Below are positions 8,764 through 17,529 of a stretch of 60,851 nucleotides of DNA, piece by piece (position 1 is the stretch's first letter; every line of letters begins with the position of its first letter). Source of the stretch: Marinilabiliales bacterium (GTDB lineage: Bacteria; Bacteroidota; Bacteroidia; Bacteroidales; PUMT01). The position numbers were made by a program, and so were the translations under genes. Under the pieces are notes generated by a model that saw only the letters and a program-made list of their open reading frames with translations, was not told the origin of the DNA and did no database searches. The stretch is taken from assembly GCA_007695015.1 (NCBI GenBank), contig REEN01000073.1, positions 1-60,851 on the forward strand, given 5' to 3'.

Positions 8764-9711
8764 ATGATCGAGCAGCTAATATATTTGGAAGGGGTGGAGC
8801 CGGCTCTTCTCTATGGCGTGAATAACTCCCACCTTGATAAGATCGTTTCTTTATTTCCAAAGCTCAAGGTTGTAGCAAGGGGAAATGAGATCAGGGTCTA
8901 TGGCGATGAGGAGGAGATTGCCAGGTTCGATGATTTGATCCATCTGCTTATTGAGCATCTCCAAAAATACAATAAGCTGACCGATAGCGATCTGGATCAG
9001 ATCTTCGCGGGGGAGCAACCACCCCGGGCAGCACCTGATGACCCCGAAGGAGTGCTTGTTTACGGTAATCACGGCAAGCTGATTTCAGCCCGTACGGTTA
9101 ACCAGAGGCTGCTGGCCCGGGAGTTTATTAAAAATGATCTGGTTTTTGCCATAGGGCCTGCCGGTACTGGAAAGACCTATACGGCGATTGCCCTGGCTGT
9201 AAGAGCATTCAGGAATAAGGAAGTGAAGAAGATAATACTTACAAGGCCGGCCGTCGAGGCCGGGGAGCATCTGGGCTTCCTGCCAGGTGATGTCAAGGAG
9301 AAACTTGACCCGTATTTACAGCCCCTTTACGATGCCTTGAATGATATGATACCGGTGCGGAGGCTTAAGGATTTTCTTGCCGACGGAACTGTTCAGATCG
9401 CTCCGCTTGCATATATGAGGGGCAGGACGCTCGATAATGCTGCCGTGATACTGGATGAGGCGCAGAATGCCACTACCAGTCAGCTTAAGATGTTTCTGAC
9501 CCGTATGGGAAAATCGGCAAAATTTATCGTCACAGGCGATATTACGCAAATCGACCTGCCTGACAGGAGCAAAAGCGGTTTGACCTATGCACTCAGGATA
9601 CTTAAGGATATTAATAGTTTATCTGTTGTATGGTTCGATGAACGGGATATTATAAGGCACCGCCTTGTTAAGCTGATCGTAAAAGCATATGATAAGGGCG
9701 GGGGGGATTAG
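8764..9711 (+). CDS. phoH: PhoH family ATPase
   Basis: Cytoplasmic P-loop ATPase of the PhoH/YbeZ family, whose members associate with RNA metabolism and ribosome-related functions. The 315-residue protein has an N-terminal KH-like region, then the PhoH core: Walker A GPAGTGKTYT (Lys137), Walker B ILDEAQNAT (Asp231, Glu232), and the family segment TRPAVEAGEHLGFLPGD between them. The C terminus GDITQIDLP with SGL is also typical. It is divergently transcribed from the DUF62-mazG pair. No ybeY neighbour, common in proteobacteria, is present here. The E. coli name phoH is used for the family; the cellular role is not shown by the sequence. Confidence 0.93.
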   Translation: MIEQLIYLEGVEPALLYGVNNSHLDKIVSLFPKLKVVARGNEIRVYGDEEEIARFDDLIHLLIEHLQKYNKLTDSDLDQIFAGEQPPRAAPDDPEGVLVYGNHGKLISARTVNQRLLAREFIKNDLVFAIGPAGTGKTYTAIALAVRAFRNKEVKKIILTRPAVEAGEHLGFLPGDVKEKLDPYLQPLYDALNDMIPVRRLKDFLADGTVQIAPLAYMRGRTLDNAAVILDEAQNATTSQLKMFLTRMGKSAKFIVTGDITQIDLPDRSKSGLTYALRILKDINSLSVVWFDERDIIRHRLVKLIVKAYDKGGGD

Positions 9712-9821
9712 ACCGCCTGCCGGAATATATTCCACACGGAATTTGATCTGTGTATAAATAACATATTATAATGATGTTGCAATATATAATGTTGAATAAT
9801 TTTATTAAATAACTAAATTCC

Positions 9822-10769
9822 ATGGCAGAAGCAATTGTAAAAACAAGTTTTAACTTTCCCGGCCAGAAAAGTTTGTACGTCGGAAAGGTAAGGGATGTGT
9901 ACAATATTGATGACAATTACCTGGTAATGGTGGTAACTGACCGTATTTCTGCGTTTGATGTGGTGCTGCCCGAAGGCATTCCTTACAAGGGGCAGGTGCT
10001 TAATCAGTTAGCCTCAGGATTTCTGGATGCTACCGCCGATATATTGCCAAACTGGAAAATAGCCACACCTGATCCCATGGTAACGGTGGGACACCTGGCA
10101 GAGCCTTTCAAGGTAGAAATGGTGATCAGGGGATATCTTACCGGGCATGCATGGCGGGAATACAGGTCCGGCAAACGGTCTATCTGCGGTGTGCCGCTTC
10201 CGGAAGGCATGAAGGAGCATCAGAAATTCCCCCGGCCCATATTAACTCCCACCACCAAGGCTATGGAGGGTCATGATGAGGATATATCAAAAGAGGAGAT
10301 TATAGGTCAGGGACTTGTTTCGGCCGATGATTACCGTAAACTTGAGGAGTATACATATGCGCTTTTTGAGCGCGGTACCCGGATGGCTGCCGATAAGGGG
10401 CTGATACTCGTAGACACCAAGTATGAATTTGGTAAAAAAGATGGCGTAATATACCTTATAGATGAGATCCATACACCCGATTCATCCAGGTATTTCTATT
10501 CAGCAGGATACGAAGACAGACTTGCCAGGGACGAGCCCCAAAAGCAGTTATCCAAGGAATTTGTAAGGGAATGGCTTATTGAGAAAGGCTTCCAGGGTCG
10601 TGCGGGGCAGCAGGTTCCCGAAATGAACAGGGAGATCGTTGAAAGGATTTCACAACGGTACATAGAATTGTATGAAAGCATTACCGGCGATAAGTTTGTT
10701 CCGTCCAAATCTGCTGGTATTCCTTCAAGGATAGAAAGTAACGTACTCGATTTCCTGGCAGGTCTTTAA
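9822..10769 (+). CDS. purC: Phosphoribosylaminoimidazole-succinocarboxamide synthase
   Basis: Seventh-to-eighth step of purine synthesis: joins CAIR and aspartate with ATP to give SAICAR. The 315-residue protein is of the longer SAICAR synthetase type. Recognisable segments are GKVRDVYN (ATP-binding start), [24 protein letters not shown], the conserved [12 protein letters not shown] and the substrate-binding [11 protein letters not shown] followed by [12 protein letters not shown] -7-like box TAATGTTG (7 of 8 positions) lies at 9787-9794. The oxidoreductase cluster starts only 40 bp downstream on the same strand and could be read through from here. Confidence 0.97.
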   Translation: MAEAIVKTSFNFPGQKSLYVGKVRDVYNIDDNYLVMVVTDRISAFDVVLPEGIPYKGQVLNQLASGFLDATADILPNWKIATPDPMVTVGHLAEPFKVEMVIRGYLTGHAWREYRSGKRSICGVPLPEGMKEHQKFPRPILTPTTKAMEGHDEDISKEEIIGQGLVSADDYRKLEEYTYALFERGTRMAADKGLILVDTKYEFGKKDGVIYLIDEIHTPDSSRYFYSAGYEDRLARDEPQKQLSKEFVREWLIEKGFQGRAGQQVPEMNREIVERISQRYIELYESITGDKFVPSKSAGIPSRIESNVLDFLAGL

Positions 10770-10784
10770 TTTCTGTGCTATAAA

Positions 10785-10797
10785 TACATGTCATGTA
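10785..10797. promoter_or_regulatory. Short palindrome before the oxidoreductase cluster
   Basis: TACATG-T-CATGTA is a perfect odd palindrome located 12 bp before the first gene of the bifurcation-type oxidoreductase cluster. It might be an operator; there is no T-run to make it a terminator. No full -7 box was seen in this short gap. Confidence 0.25.
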
Positions 10798-10809
10798 ACT
10801 GGCCTTATA

Positions 10810-11340
10810 ATGCGTGCTGAAAGAATAAAAATAAAGAGGCAGGATCTGGTGACGGATGGAAAATGTGACACCACTTTGCTTGACGAAGTGATAAGGAAGT
10901 ATTCAGGTAAAAAAGGGATCATGATCCCGGTTCTGCAGGAGACACAGAAGATTTTCGGCTACATACCCCGCGAAGCCTTTCTCAGGTTGTCTGACGAGCT
11001 GGCCCTGAATCTGAGTGACATGTACGGAGTTGTTACATTTTATGCCCAATTCAGGTTGTCACCGGTAGGTCGTCACATTATCAGGGTTTGCCATGGTACT
11101 GCCTGTCATGTTCAGAGTGCCGGGGAGATCACCGGAGCGCTGGAGGAGGCCCTGAATGTAAAAGACGGTGGTACTACCAAAGACGGATTGTTCACCCTTG
11201 AATCAGTTGCCTGCCTGGGATGCTGCTCACTGGCCCCGGTAATGATGATTGGTGAGGATACCTATGGTAAGCTAACGGGCAAGGATGCTGTAAGGGTTAT
11301 TAAAAATATCAGAATCGATGAAAAAGAACTGCCTGTTTGA
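10810..11340 (+). CDS. NuoE/HydC-like [2Fe-2S] subunit (thioredoxin-like ferredoxin)
   Basis: Small subunit of an NAD-linked oxidoreductase, homologous in shape to NuoE, HydC and HndA. The 176-residue protein has an N-terminal helical part (EVIRKYSGKKGIMIPVLQETQKIFGYIP) and a thioredoxin-like domain binding one [2Fe-2S] cluster through Cys94, Cys99, Cys135 and Cys139 (CHGTAC and CLGCC motifs). It is the first of three tightly ordered genes, and the next begins within about 15 bp. In bifurcating enzymes this subunit pairs with the HydB/NuoF-like flavoprotein to form the core; that role is inferred from gene order and motifs. Confidence 0.93.
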   Translation: MRAERIKIKRQDLVTDGKCDTTLLDEVIRKYSGKKGIMIPVLQETQKIFGYIPREAFLRLSDELALNLSDMYGVVTFYAQFRLSPVGRHIIRVCHGTACHVQSAGEITGALEEALNVKDGGTTKDGLFTLESVACLGCCSLAPVMMIGEDTYGKLTGKDAVRVIKNIRIDEKELPV

Positions 11341-11355
11341 TAATTGTCGCTCAAA

Positions 11356-13134
11356 ATGACTAAACCTAAGGTAATAGTAGGGCTTGGCAGCTGCGGCATT
11401 GCCGCCGGCGCCGGGAAAGTGTATGAAGTGATAAGGTCACTTAAGGAGGCGGAGAACATGGATTTTTCGCTTTCGCGGACAAGCTGTTCGGGAATGTGCT
11501 ACCGCGAACCTCTCGTTGAGATTATTGATGAGACAGGCTGGTACCTTTATGGCGGGATCGATGAGGACAGGGCTGTTGAACTGCTCAACAACCATGTAGC
11601 AAACGGCAATCCAGTAAGCGATTACATTGTATGCACCGATCTCTATGATACTCCCGACAGCAGGTTTTTCAAAAACCAGGTTAAGATAGCCCTGCGTAAC
11701 TGTGGCAGGATAGATCCCGAAAGGATAGGTGACTATGAAGCACGTGGCGGATATGAGGCTTTGAGAAAGATCATAACCGGCAAGTTAAGTCCCCTTTCCA
11801 TAATAAAAGAAGTGACAGCCAGCGGGTTACGTGGCAGGGGAGGAGGGGGGTTCCCGACCGGACTGAAATGGAAATTTACCCACGACAACAAATCGTCTGA
11901 AAAATTTGTGATATGCAATGCAGATGAGGGCGATCCGGGTGCTTTTATGGACCGGTCACTGCTTGAAGGAGATCCCCACTCGGTTATTGAGGGTATGATA
12001 ATAGCTGCACTGGCCGTTGAAGCTTCGGCCGGTATTATTTATTGCCGTGCAGAGTACCCCCTGGCGCTCAGGCGGCTGGATATTGCAATAAACCAGTCAA
12101 GGGACAGGGGATACCTTGGTAAGGGCATACTTGGGCATGGAGGTATAAACTTTGATATATCGGTAAAGGAGGGTGCCGGCGCTTTTGTGTGCGGTGAGGA
12201 GACTGCACTGATAGCCTCCGTGGAGGGCTTCCGGGGTATGCCGGGCAAGAGGCCTCCCTTCCCCGCTGAATCGGGGCTATGGAAAAAACCTACAAACATC
12301 AATAATGTCGAAACTTTTGCCAGCATACCGTGGATCATATCTGAAGGTGCATCCAGGTATGCAGCATACGGTACTGAGAAGAGCAAGGGCACAAAGGTTT
12401 TTGCCCTTGCCGGGAAGATAAGGCATGGGGGCCTTGTAGAGGTGCCTATGGGGATAACCATAAAGGATATAGTGTTTGGACTGGGTGGTGGCATCCCGGG
12501 CGACAAAAACTTCAAGGCAGTTCAACTCGGCGGTCCGTCAGGCGGCTGTATCCCTGCATGGCTGGCAGACACTCCGGTTGACTATGAATCGGTAAATGCC
12601 ACAGGTGCAATTATGGGTTCCGGGGGTATGGTTGTGATGGACGAAACTACCTGCATGGTTGATATTGCACGGTTCTTTCTTGATTTTACCGCCAGGGAAT
12701 CCTGCGGAAAATGCACATTCTGCCGGATCGGGACCATGAGGATGCTGGAGATACTGGAACGGATCACCAAAGGTTCCGGAGAAAAGGATGACATCGGCAA
12801 GCTTGAGGAGCTGGCTGAGCAGATCAAAGAGGGTTCGTTATGCGGACTGGGACAGACGGCGCCTAACCCCGTGCTTACCACAATCAGGTATTTCAGGGAT
12901 GAATATGAGGCACACATAAACATGAAAAAATGTCCTGCAAAAGTCTGCAAGCAGTTGCTGAGGTATGAAGTAAACGTAACTAACTGTACCGGATGTACTG
13001 TCTGTGCCAGGAATTGTCCCGTTGATGCCATATCAGGTGAACGAAAGCAGGTTCATTTCATAGATCAGGATATTTGCACCCGTTGCGGCATATGTTATTC
13101 AAAGTGCCGTTTCGAAGCAATAACTGTCAACTGA
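11356..13134 (+). CDS. NuoF/HydB-like NAD-binding flavoprotein with extra Fe-S domains
   Basis: Carries the NADH site, FMN and several clusters. Reading from the ATG at 11356 (592 residues), the N-terminal thioredoxin-like segment has Cys13, Cys44 and Cys48. The NuoF core has the flavin/NAD loops GRGGGGFPTG (160-169), CNADEGDPGAF (187-197) and GAGAFVCGEETALI (273-286). The N3-type [4Fe-4S] ligands are Cys450, Cys453, Cys456 and Cys496. Two C-terminal ferredoxin clusters follow (Cys544/547/550/554 and Cys574/577/580/584). The extra N-terminal and C-terminal Fe-S domains are found in bifurcating HydB/HndC and NAD-dependent formate dehydrogenase beta subunits and are absent from ordinary NuoF. 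A TTG four codons upstream (11344) is an alternative start. Confidence 0.93.
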   Translation: MTKPKVIVGLGSCGIAAGAGKVYEVIRSLKEAENMDFSLSRTSCSGMCYREPLVEIIDETGWYLYGGIDEDRAVELLNNHVANGNPVSDYIVCTDLYDTPDSRFFKNQVKIALRNCGRIDPERIGDYEARGGYEALRKIITGKLSPLSIIKEVTASGLRGRGGGGFPTGLKWKFTHDNKSSEKFVICNADEGDPGAFMDRSLLEGDPHSVIEGMIIAALAVEASAGIIYCRAEYPLALRRLDIAINQSRDRGYLGKGILGHGGINFDISVKEGAGAFVCGEETALIASVEGFRGMPGKRPPFPAESGLWKKPTNINNVETFASIPWIISEGASRYAAYGTEKSKGTKVFALAGKIRHGGLVEVPMGITIKDIVFGLGGGIPGDKNFKAVQLGGPSGGCIPAWLADTPVDYESVNATGAIMGSGGMVVMDETTCMVDIARFFLDFTARESCGKCTFCRIGTMRMLEILERITKGSGEKDDIGKLEELAEQIKEGSLCGLGQTAPNPVLTTIRYFRDEYEAHINMKKCPAKVCKQLLRYEVNVTNCTGCTVCARNCPVDAISGERKQVHFIDQDICTRCGICYSKCRFEAITVN

Positions 13135-13204
13135 TTAACTGTGTGCATATCCGGCCTGAAAGGGACATTTATCTTACTTTTATATTACTATTCGGGTTTT
13201 TAAG

Positions 13205-16200
13205 ATGGAGCAGATCAACATCATAATCAATGAAAAGACATTAACCGGCAATCCTGGTGAAACGATCATGGAGCTTGCGGGGCGGAACGGTATAAAAATA
13301 CCCTCTCTCTGCCATGACCGCAGGCTGGTACCTTTTTCATCATGCTACGTATGCGTTGTGGAGGTGGAGGGAGGACGGGGTTTGCAGCCAGCCTGCTCCA
13401 CAAGGATCACTGAGGGTATGGTTATATCAACCGACAGCCCGAAAGTGCAAAAATCCCGGAAAACGTCACTGGACCTTCTGCTGAGTAATCATTACGCTGA
13501 TTGCCTTGCGCCGTGCACGCAAACCTGTCCGGCCGGCGTTGATGTACAGGGTTATATCTCTCTTATCGAAAAGGGGCTATATTCTGAGGCGGTAGCGCTT
13601 ATCAGGGAGGTCAACCCCCTTACAGCAATATGCGGTCGCGTTTGTGTCAGGCCCTGTGAGGTTGCATGCCGGCGCAACCTGCTCGATGAGGGATCAGCAG
13701 TGGGTATAGATTACCTCAAGCGTTTTGCATCTGACCGTGATATGGGATCACCTTCACCCTGGATGCCTGATATTCCCGAACCGACCGGTAAGAAAGTAGC
13801 CATAATTGGTGCCGGTCCGGGCGGACTTTCTGCTGCATGGTTCCTGCAGCGCAAAGGCCATAAGTGTGACATCTACGAGGCAAATCCCCATCCCGGCGGA
13901 TGGCTGCGTTACGGTATACCCGAATACCGCCTGCCCAATGATATCATTCAGAAGGAGGTGGATGCAATAACAGGGCTTGGCGCTGAGATATTTGTCAACC
14001 GCAGGTTTGGTGCTGATCTCAGCTATGGCGAAATCAGGGATAAATATGATGCACTCATAATTACCATCGGATCGCAACGCGGAACTCTCCTTGGTTGCCG
14101 GGGCGAAGAAGCCGAGGGTGTTTTCTCAGGCATAGATTTCCTTCGCAATATGGAAATGACCGGCCAGCGTTATGATTTCACAGGAAAGAAAGTTGCAGTG
14201 GTCGGAGGCGGAAATACTGCGATGGACTGCTGCAGGACATCGGTCAGGTGTGGGGCTGAGAAAGTTTATGTTATCTACAGGCGCACTGAAAAGGAGATGC
14301 CGGCCAATCCGATCGAGATACATGAATCAAAGGTTGAGGGGGTTGAATATATGTTTCTGTCAAATCCGGTGTCGGTCAACAAGAATGATGATGGCGTTGT
14401 CAGGTCTGTTACGTGTATCAGGATGAAGCAGGGAGAACCCGACGATTCCGGGCGCAGGCGTCCGGTGCCGGTTAAAGGATCTGAGTTTGAGGTCGAGGTT
14501 GACTACATACTTGCCGCAATAGGACAAAAGACAGATGTGGATTTCCTTGAGGATGTCAACAGCCATGCTGCTGAAGGAAAGCTGGAAGTTAACAGGTGGG
14601 GCGATATTGTAGCTGATCCTGGTACTTTACAGACAGGTATCCATTCGGTTTTTGCTGCCGGAGACGGGGTTACGGGACCGGCGACCATAATAGAGGCCGT
14701 TGCACAGGCTCGTACTGCAGCAACAGGATGCCACCAGTACCTTACAGGCTTGCCTGTTGAACCCGTTAAGCCGGAGTTTTTGAGCAGGAAAGAGAATATG
14801 AAAGAGGTAACAGCGGGGATGTTAGAAAACCGTTATATAAAACAACAGAGGCAGGAAATGCCTGTTCTTCCGGCCGACAAGCGGAATAATTTTGATGAGG
14901 TGGAGCTTGGTTATGAGAGTGATGAGGTAGCCCTGAGAGAAACGGCGCGATGTATGGAGTGCGGATGCACGGAATTATATGCCTGTGAGCTCAGGCGCCT
15001 GTCCGATGAATACGGAGCCGGACAGAACATATATGGAGGATCATTCCGGGATGATGAACCCGATTATTCACATCCCTATATAGAACTGGACAACAATAAA
15101 TGTATCCTGTGTGCAAGATGTGTTCGCATCTGCAATGAGCTTGCCGGGGCAAATGCATTGGGACTGGTTCAAAGGGGTTTCAGCACATATGTTGCTCCGG
15201 CCCTGGGCAACTCTCTTACTGATACCAGGTGTGATTCTTGCGGACTCTGCATTTCAACCTGCCCGACCGGCGCTATAACCGAAAATGTGCCCTTTAAGCC
15301 ATCTCCCCTGAAATGGGATACAGTCCGCACAATCTGCAATTATTGCTCTGTCGGCTGCAAGATTATCCTTCACCACAGGTCGGGATTTGTTATGAGGGTG
15401 ACCGGCGCCAGGGGTGAGGTTAACGACGATGGCAATATTTGCAGGTATGCGATGTTTGGTTACAGGTACATCAACGACAGTAGCAGGATAAAAACACCTC
15501 TGCTCAGGGAAAACGGAAGGTTTATTCCCGTCTCCTTTGAAAAGGCTATCAGCCTGGCCGCTCAAAAGATCAGGGAGTCATCACCCGGAGAAAGCGCGTT
15601 TTTTGGCGGAGCCAGGCTTTCCAATGAAGAGCTCTATCTTATACAGAAGCTGGCGAGGGCCGGGGCAGGTACAGGCAATACAGGCAGCTTTCATTACCTT
15701 GGACGGGGAACAGGCTACAGGTATGCTGCAGATGTTGCCACCCCCATTGATCAACTGGACGGGGCCTCCAGGATATATCTTTTGGGGGCTGATCCGGGTG
15801 CCGGCAACCCGGTGCCCGGCTTCACGGTTAACAGGTTACGTAAGGTTAAGGGTGTTCCTGTTGAGTTTATCACGACACAAAGCTCATCTCCTATGGAATA
15901 TAAGGTAGACAGGGTTTGGAGAATTGCGTCATATTATCATTTTGTGAAAGCCCTGAGCCATTATTACCTTGACAGGGGAATGGAGAACAGGCTTTACATC
16001 AATGACAATTGTACCGGTTTCGACAAGTACAGGGAAGAACTCCTTTCAGAGGACTTCGCTGACATATTCAGGGAAACCGGTTTAAGCAGCATTGACAGTT
16101 TCGAGGAGTTTGCGCAAACTTATAATAAAGAGACCAATGCCATTATCATCTTCCAGGAATGCGAGGTCTCCGATGCTGTCTGCCTTGAACTCCTGAATTT

Positions 16201-16909
16201 GGCAATGATTACCGGTAAACTTGGAAAGATATCCATGGGGCTGTTAGCCCTTAAGGAGAAGAACAACTCACAGGGCCTGTTTGATATGGGTGTATTCCCC
16301 GGAATACTGCCGGGCTCGGCCGGTCAGTTTTCCAGCGAAGCGGAGGCTCATATTGCCGGGATATGGGGATTGGACCGGATACCTGGTGCCAGGGAAAATG
16401 ATCTGATCCGGATGCTCGATTCCGGAGCGCTGAAGAACCTGTTCATTTTTGGTGAAGATCCGCTTGGATGTGCTGTTGACCGGAACCGGACCGGTAAGTG
16501 GCTGTCATCTGCCGGTTTTACCATGGTCCAGGATTATTTCATGAGTGAAACGGCAGAAATGGCCGACCTTGTTCTGCCTGCATCCTTACCGGCTGAGACA
16601 GGCGGGACATACAGCAATACAGGCAAGGTGATCCAGCAGTTTGAAAAATTCTTTGATCCACCCGGAAAATATCCAGGCTGGATGCAGTTGATCTCGCTTA
16701 TGGATCATCTTGGCATAAAAAACGGTAGAAGTCCCGAAGAGATCAGGAATGAGATCTTTTCAGTTCTCTCATGTTGCAGAGCTCCCGGACCTTATCAGTT
16801 ACGGACAACTAACGGGGATAACGCAAACTTGATGTTCAGTCACGGTTGTGACTACCTTGTCAAACGTTTTGATAAGGAGTATAAGGATGCATTCCGCAAC
16901 CAGGTTTGA
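13205..16909 (+). CDS. Fusion large subunit: [2Fe-2S] + GltD/NfnB-like NADPH-FAD module + ferredoxins + molybdopterin-type domain
   Basis: Very large (1234 residues) redox subunit. Order of domains: [2Fe-2S] ferredoxin (Cys36, 47, 50, 64); GltD/dihydropyrimidine-dehydrogenase-type Cys-rich helical domain (about 95-180); FAD Rossmann motif GAGPGG (202-207) and NADPH motif GGGNTA (334-339), closing with AAGDGVTGPATIIEA (484-498); two [4Fe-4S] ferredoxin sites (Cys633/636/639/643 and Cys676/679/682/686); then the [4Fe-4S]-molybdopterin domain with Cys711, 714, 718 and 746. The place where formate dehydrogenases carry catalytic Cys or Sec (about 825-835, NTGSFHYLGRG) has neither, and no in-frame TGA exists. 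The usual C-terminal molybdopterin dinucleotide-binding domain also seems absent. With the two preceding genes it probably forms an NADH/NADPH/ferredoxin oxidoreductase; the reaction is not established. Confidence 0.88.
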   Translation: MEQINIIINEKTLTGNPGETIMELAGRNGIKIPSLCHDRRLVPFSSCYVCVVEVEGGRGLQPACSTRITEGMVISTDSPKVQKSRKTSLDLLLSNHYADCLAPCTQTCPAGVDVQGYISLIEKGLYSEAVALIREVNPLTAICGRVCVRPCEVACRRNLLDEGSAVGIDYLKRFASDRDMGSPSPWMPDIPEPTGKKVAIIGAGPGGLSAAWFLQRKGHKCDIYEANPHPGGWLRYGIPEYRLPNDIIQKEVDAITGLGAEIFVNRRFGADLSYGEIRDKYDALIITIGSQRGTLLGCRGEEAEGVFSGIDFLRNMEMTGQRYDFTGKKVAVVGGGNTAMDCCRTSVRCGAEKVYVIYRRTEKEMPANPIEIHESKVEGVEYMFLSNPVSVNKNDDGVVRSVTCIRMKQGEPDDSGRRRPVPVKGSEFEVEVDYILAAIGQKTDVDFLEDVNSHAAEGKLEVNRWGDIVADPGTLQTGIHSVFAAGDGVTGPATIIEAVAQARTAATGCHQYLTGLPVEPVKPEFLSRKENMKEVTAGMLENRYIKQQRQEMPVLPADKRNNFDEVELGYESDEVALRETARCMECGCTELYACELRRLSDEYGAGQNIYGGSFRDDEPDYSHPYIELDNNKCILCARCVRICNELAGANALGLVQRGFSTYVAPALGNSLTDTRCDSCGLCISTCPTGAITENVPFKPSPLKWDTVRTICNYCSVGCKIILHHRSGFVMRVTGARGEVNDDGNICRYAMFGYRYINDSSRIKTPLLRENGRFIPVSFEKAISLAAQKIRESSPGESAFFGGARLSNEELYLIQKLARAGAGTGNTGSFHYLGRGTGYRYAADVATPIDQLDGASRIYLLGADPGAGNPVPGFTVNRLRKVKGVPVEFITTQSSSPMEYKVDRVWRIASYYHFVKALSHYYLDRGMENRLYINDNCTGFDKYREELLSEDFADIFRETGLSSIDSFEEFAQTYNKETNAIIIFQECEVSDAVCLELLNLAMITGKLGKISMGLLALKEKNNSQGLFDMGVFPGILPGSAGQFSSEAEAHIAGIWGLDRIPGARENDLIRMLDSGALKNLFIFGEDPLGCAVDRNRTGKWLSSAGFTMVQDYFMSETAEMADLVLPASLPAETGGTYSNTGKVIQQFEKFFDPPGKYPGWMQLISLMDHLGIKNGRSPEEIRNEIFSVLSCCRAPGPYQLRTTNGDNANLMFSHGCDYLVKRFDKEYKDAFRNQV

Positions 16910-16983
16910 ACTTGATATTGACAGTTTTATTGGTTATCATTGTATGTTGTCCGTTACAACTGCAATAACAAAAATCAACGGCT

Positions 16984-17439
16984 ATGAAGCAGTTCAGCAC
17001 CATAGATGAAATACTCGACTTTGCAATAAGCCTTGAGCAGGATGCAGTCGATTTTTACAAACAGCTTGCCAGAAATTCCCTCACACCCGATATGAAACAG
17101 GTATTCGAGCAGTTTGCGAGGGAGGAGATCGGACATAAGGTCAGGCTTACTGAGGTTCGCGACCAGGGACTTTATAAAATGGAGCCTGAGGATGTACCCG
17201 ATTTGCAGATTGCTGATTATCTTGTCAGCATAAAGCCCTCTCCTGAAATGAGCTATAGTGACGCATTGGTTCTTGCTATGAAAAGGGAGAAGGCGGCATT
17301 CAAGCTCTATATGGACCTCTCTGAACGAGCACCGGATCAGGATATGAAATCACTTTTTTTGTCACTTGCCATTGAAGAATCGAAGCATAAGCTGCGTTTT
17401 GAGCTGGAATACGATGAATATGTACTCAGGGATAATTAA
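16984..17439 (+). CDS. Ferritin-like / rubrerythrin-type diiron protein
   Basis: A 151-residue four-helix protein of the rubrerythrin/ferritin-like group without a rubredoxin domain. Two ExxH-type metal ligand motifs are visible, EEIGHK near residue 48 and EESKHK near residue 131, with additional acidic residues in the partner helices (EQDAVDFY, MKREKAAFKLY). Such proteins usually reduce peroxide or handle iron in anaerobes. It follows the oxidoreductase cluster by 74 bp on the same strand, so a link to redox defence is plausible but inferred. Confidence 0.85.
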   Translation: MKQFSTIDEILDFAISLEQDAVDFYKQLARNSLTPDMKQVFEQFAREEIGHKVRLTEVRDQGLYKMEPEDVPDLQIADYLVSIKPSPEMSYSDALVLAMKREKAAFKLYMDLSERAPDQDMKSLFLSLAIEESKHKLRFELEYDEYVLRDN

Positions 17440-17477
17440 TATAGTGTCAAAACTGTTCCACTTTTGCATTGATTTAG

Positions 17478-17485
17478 TAATTTTG
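17478..17485 (+). promoter_or_regulatory. Probable -7 promoter box for the LysM-periplasmic-binding gene
   Basis: TAATTTTG is a full TAnnTTTG match 44 bp before the start codon. No -33 TTTG lies at the normal distance. Confidence 0.4.
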
Positions 17486-17529
17486 TCCGGTTGTATATGA
17501 TCAGCCCCTGAAAGATAATATTCTACCGT

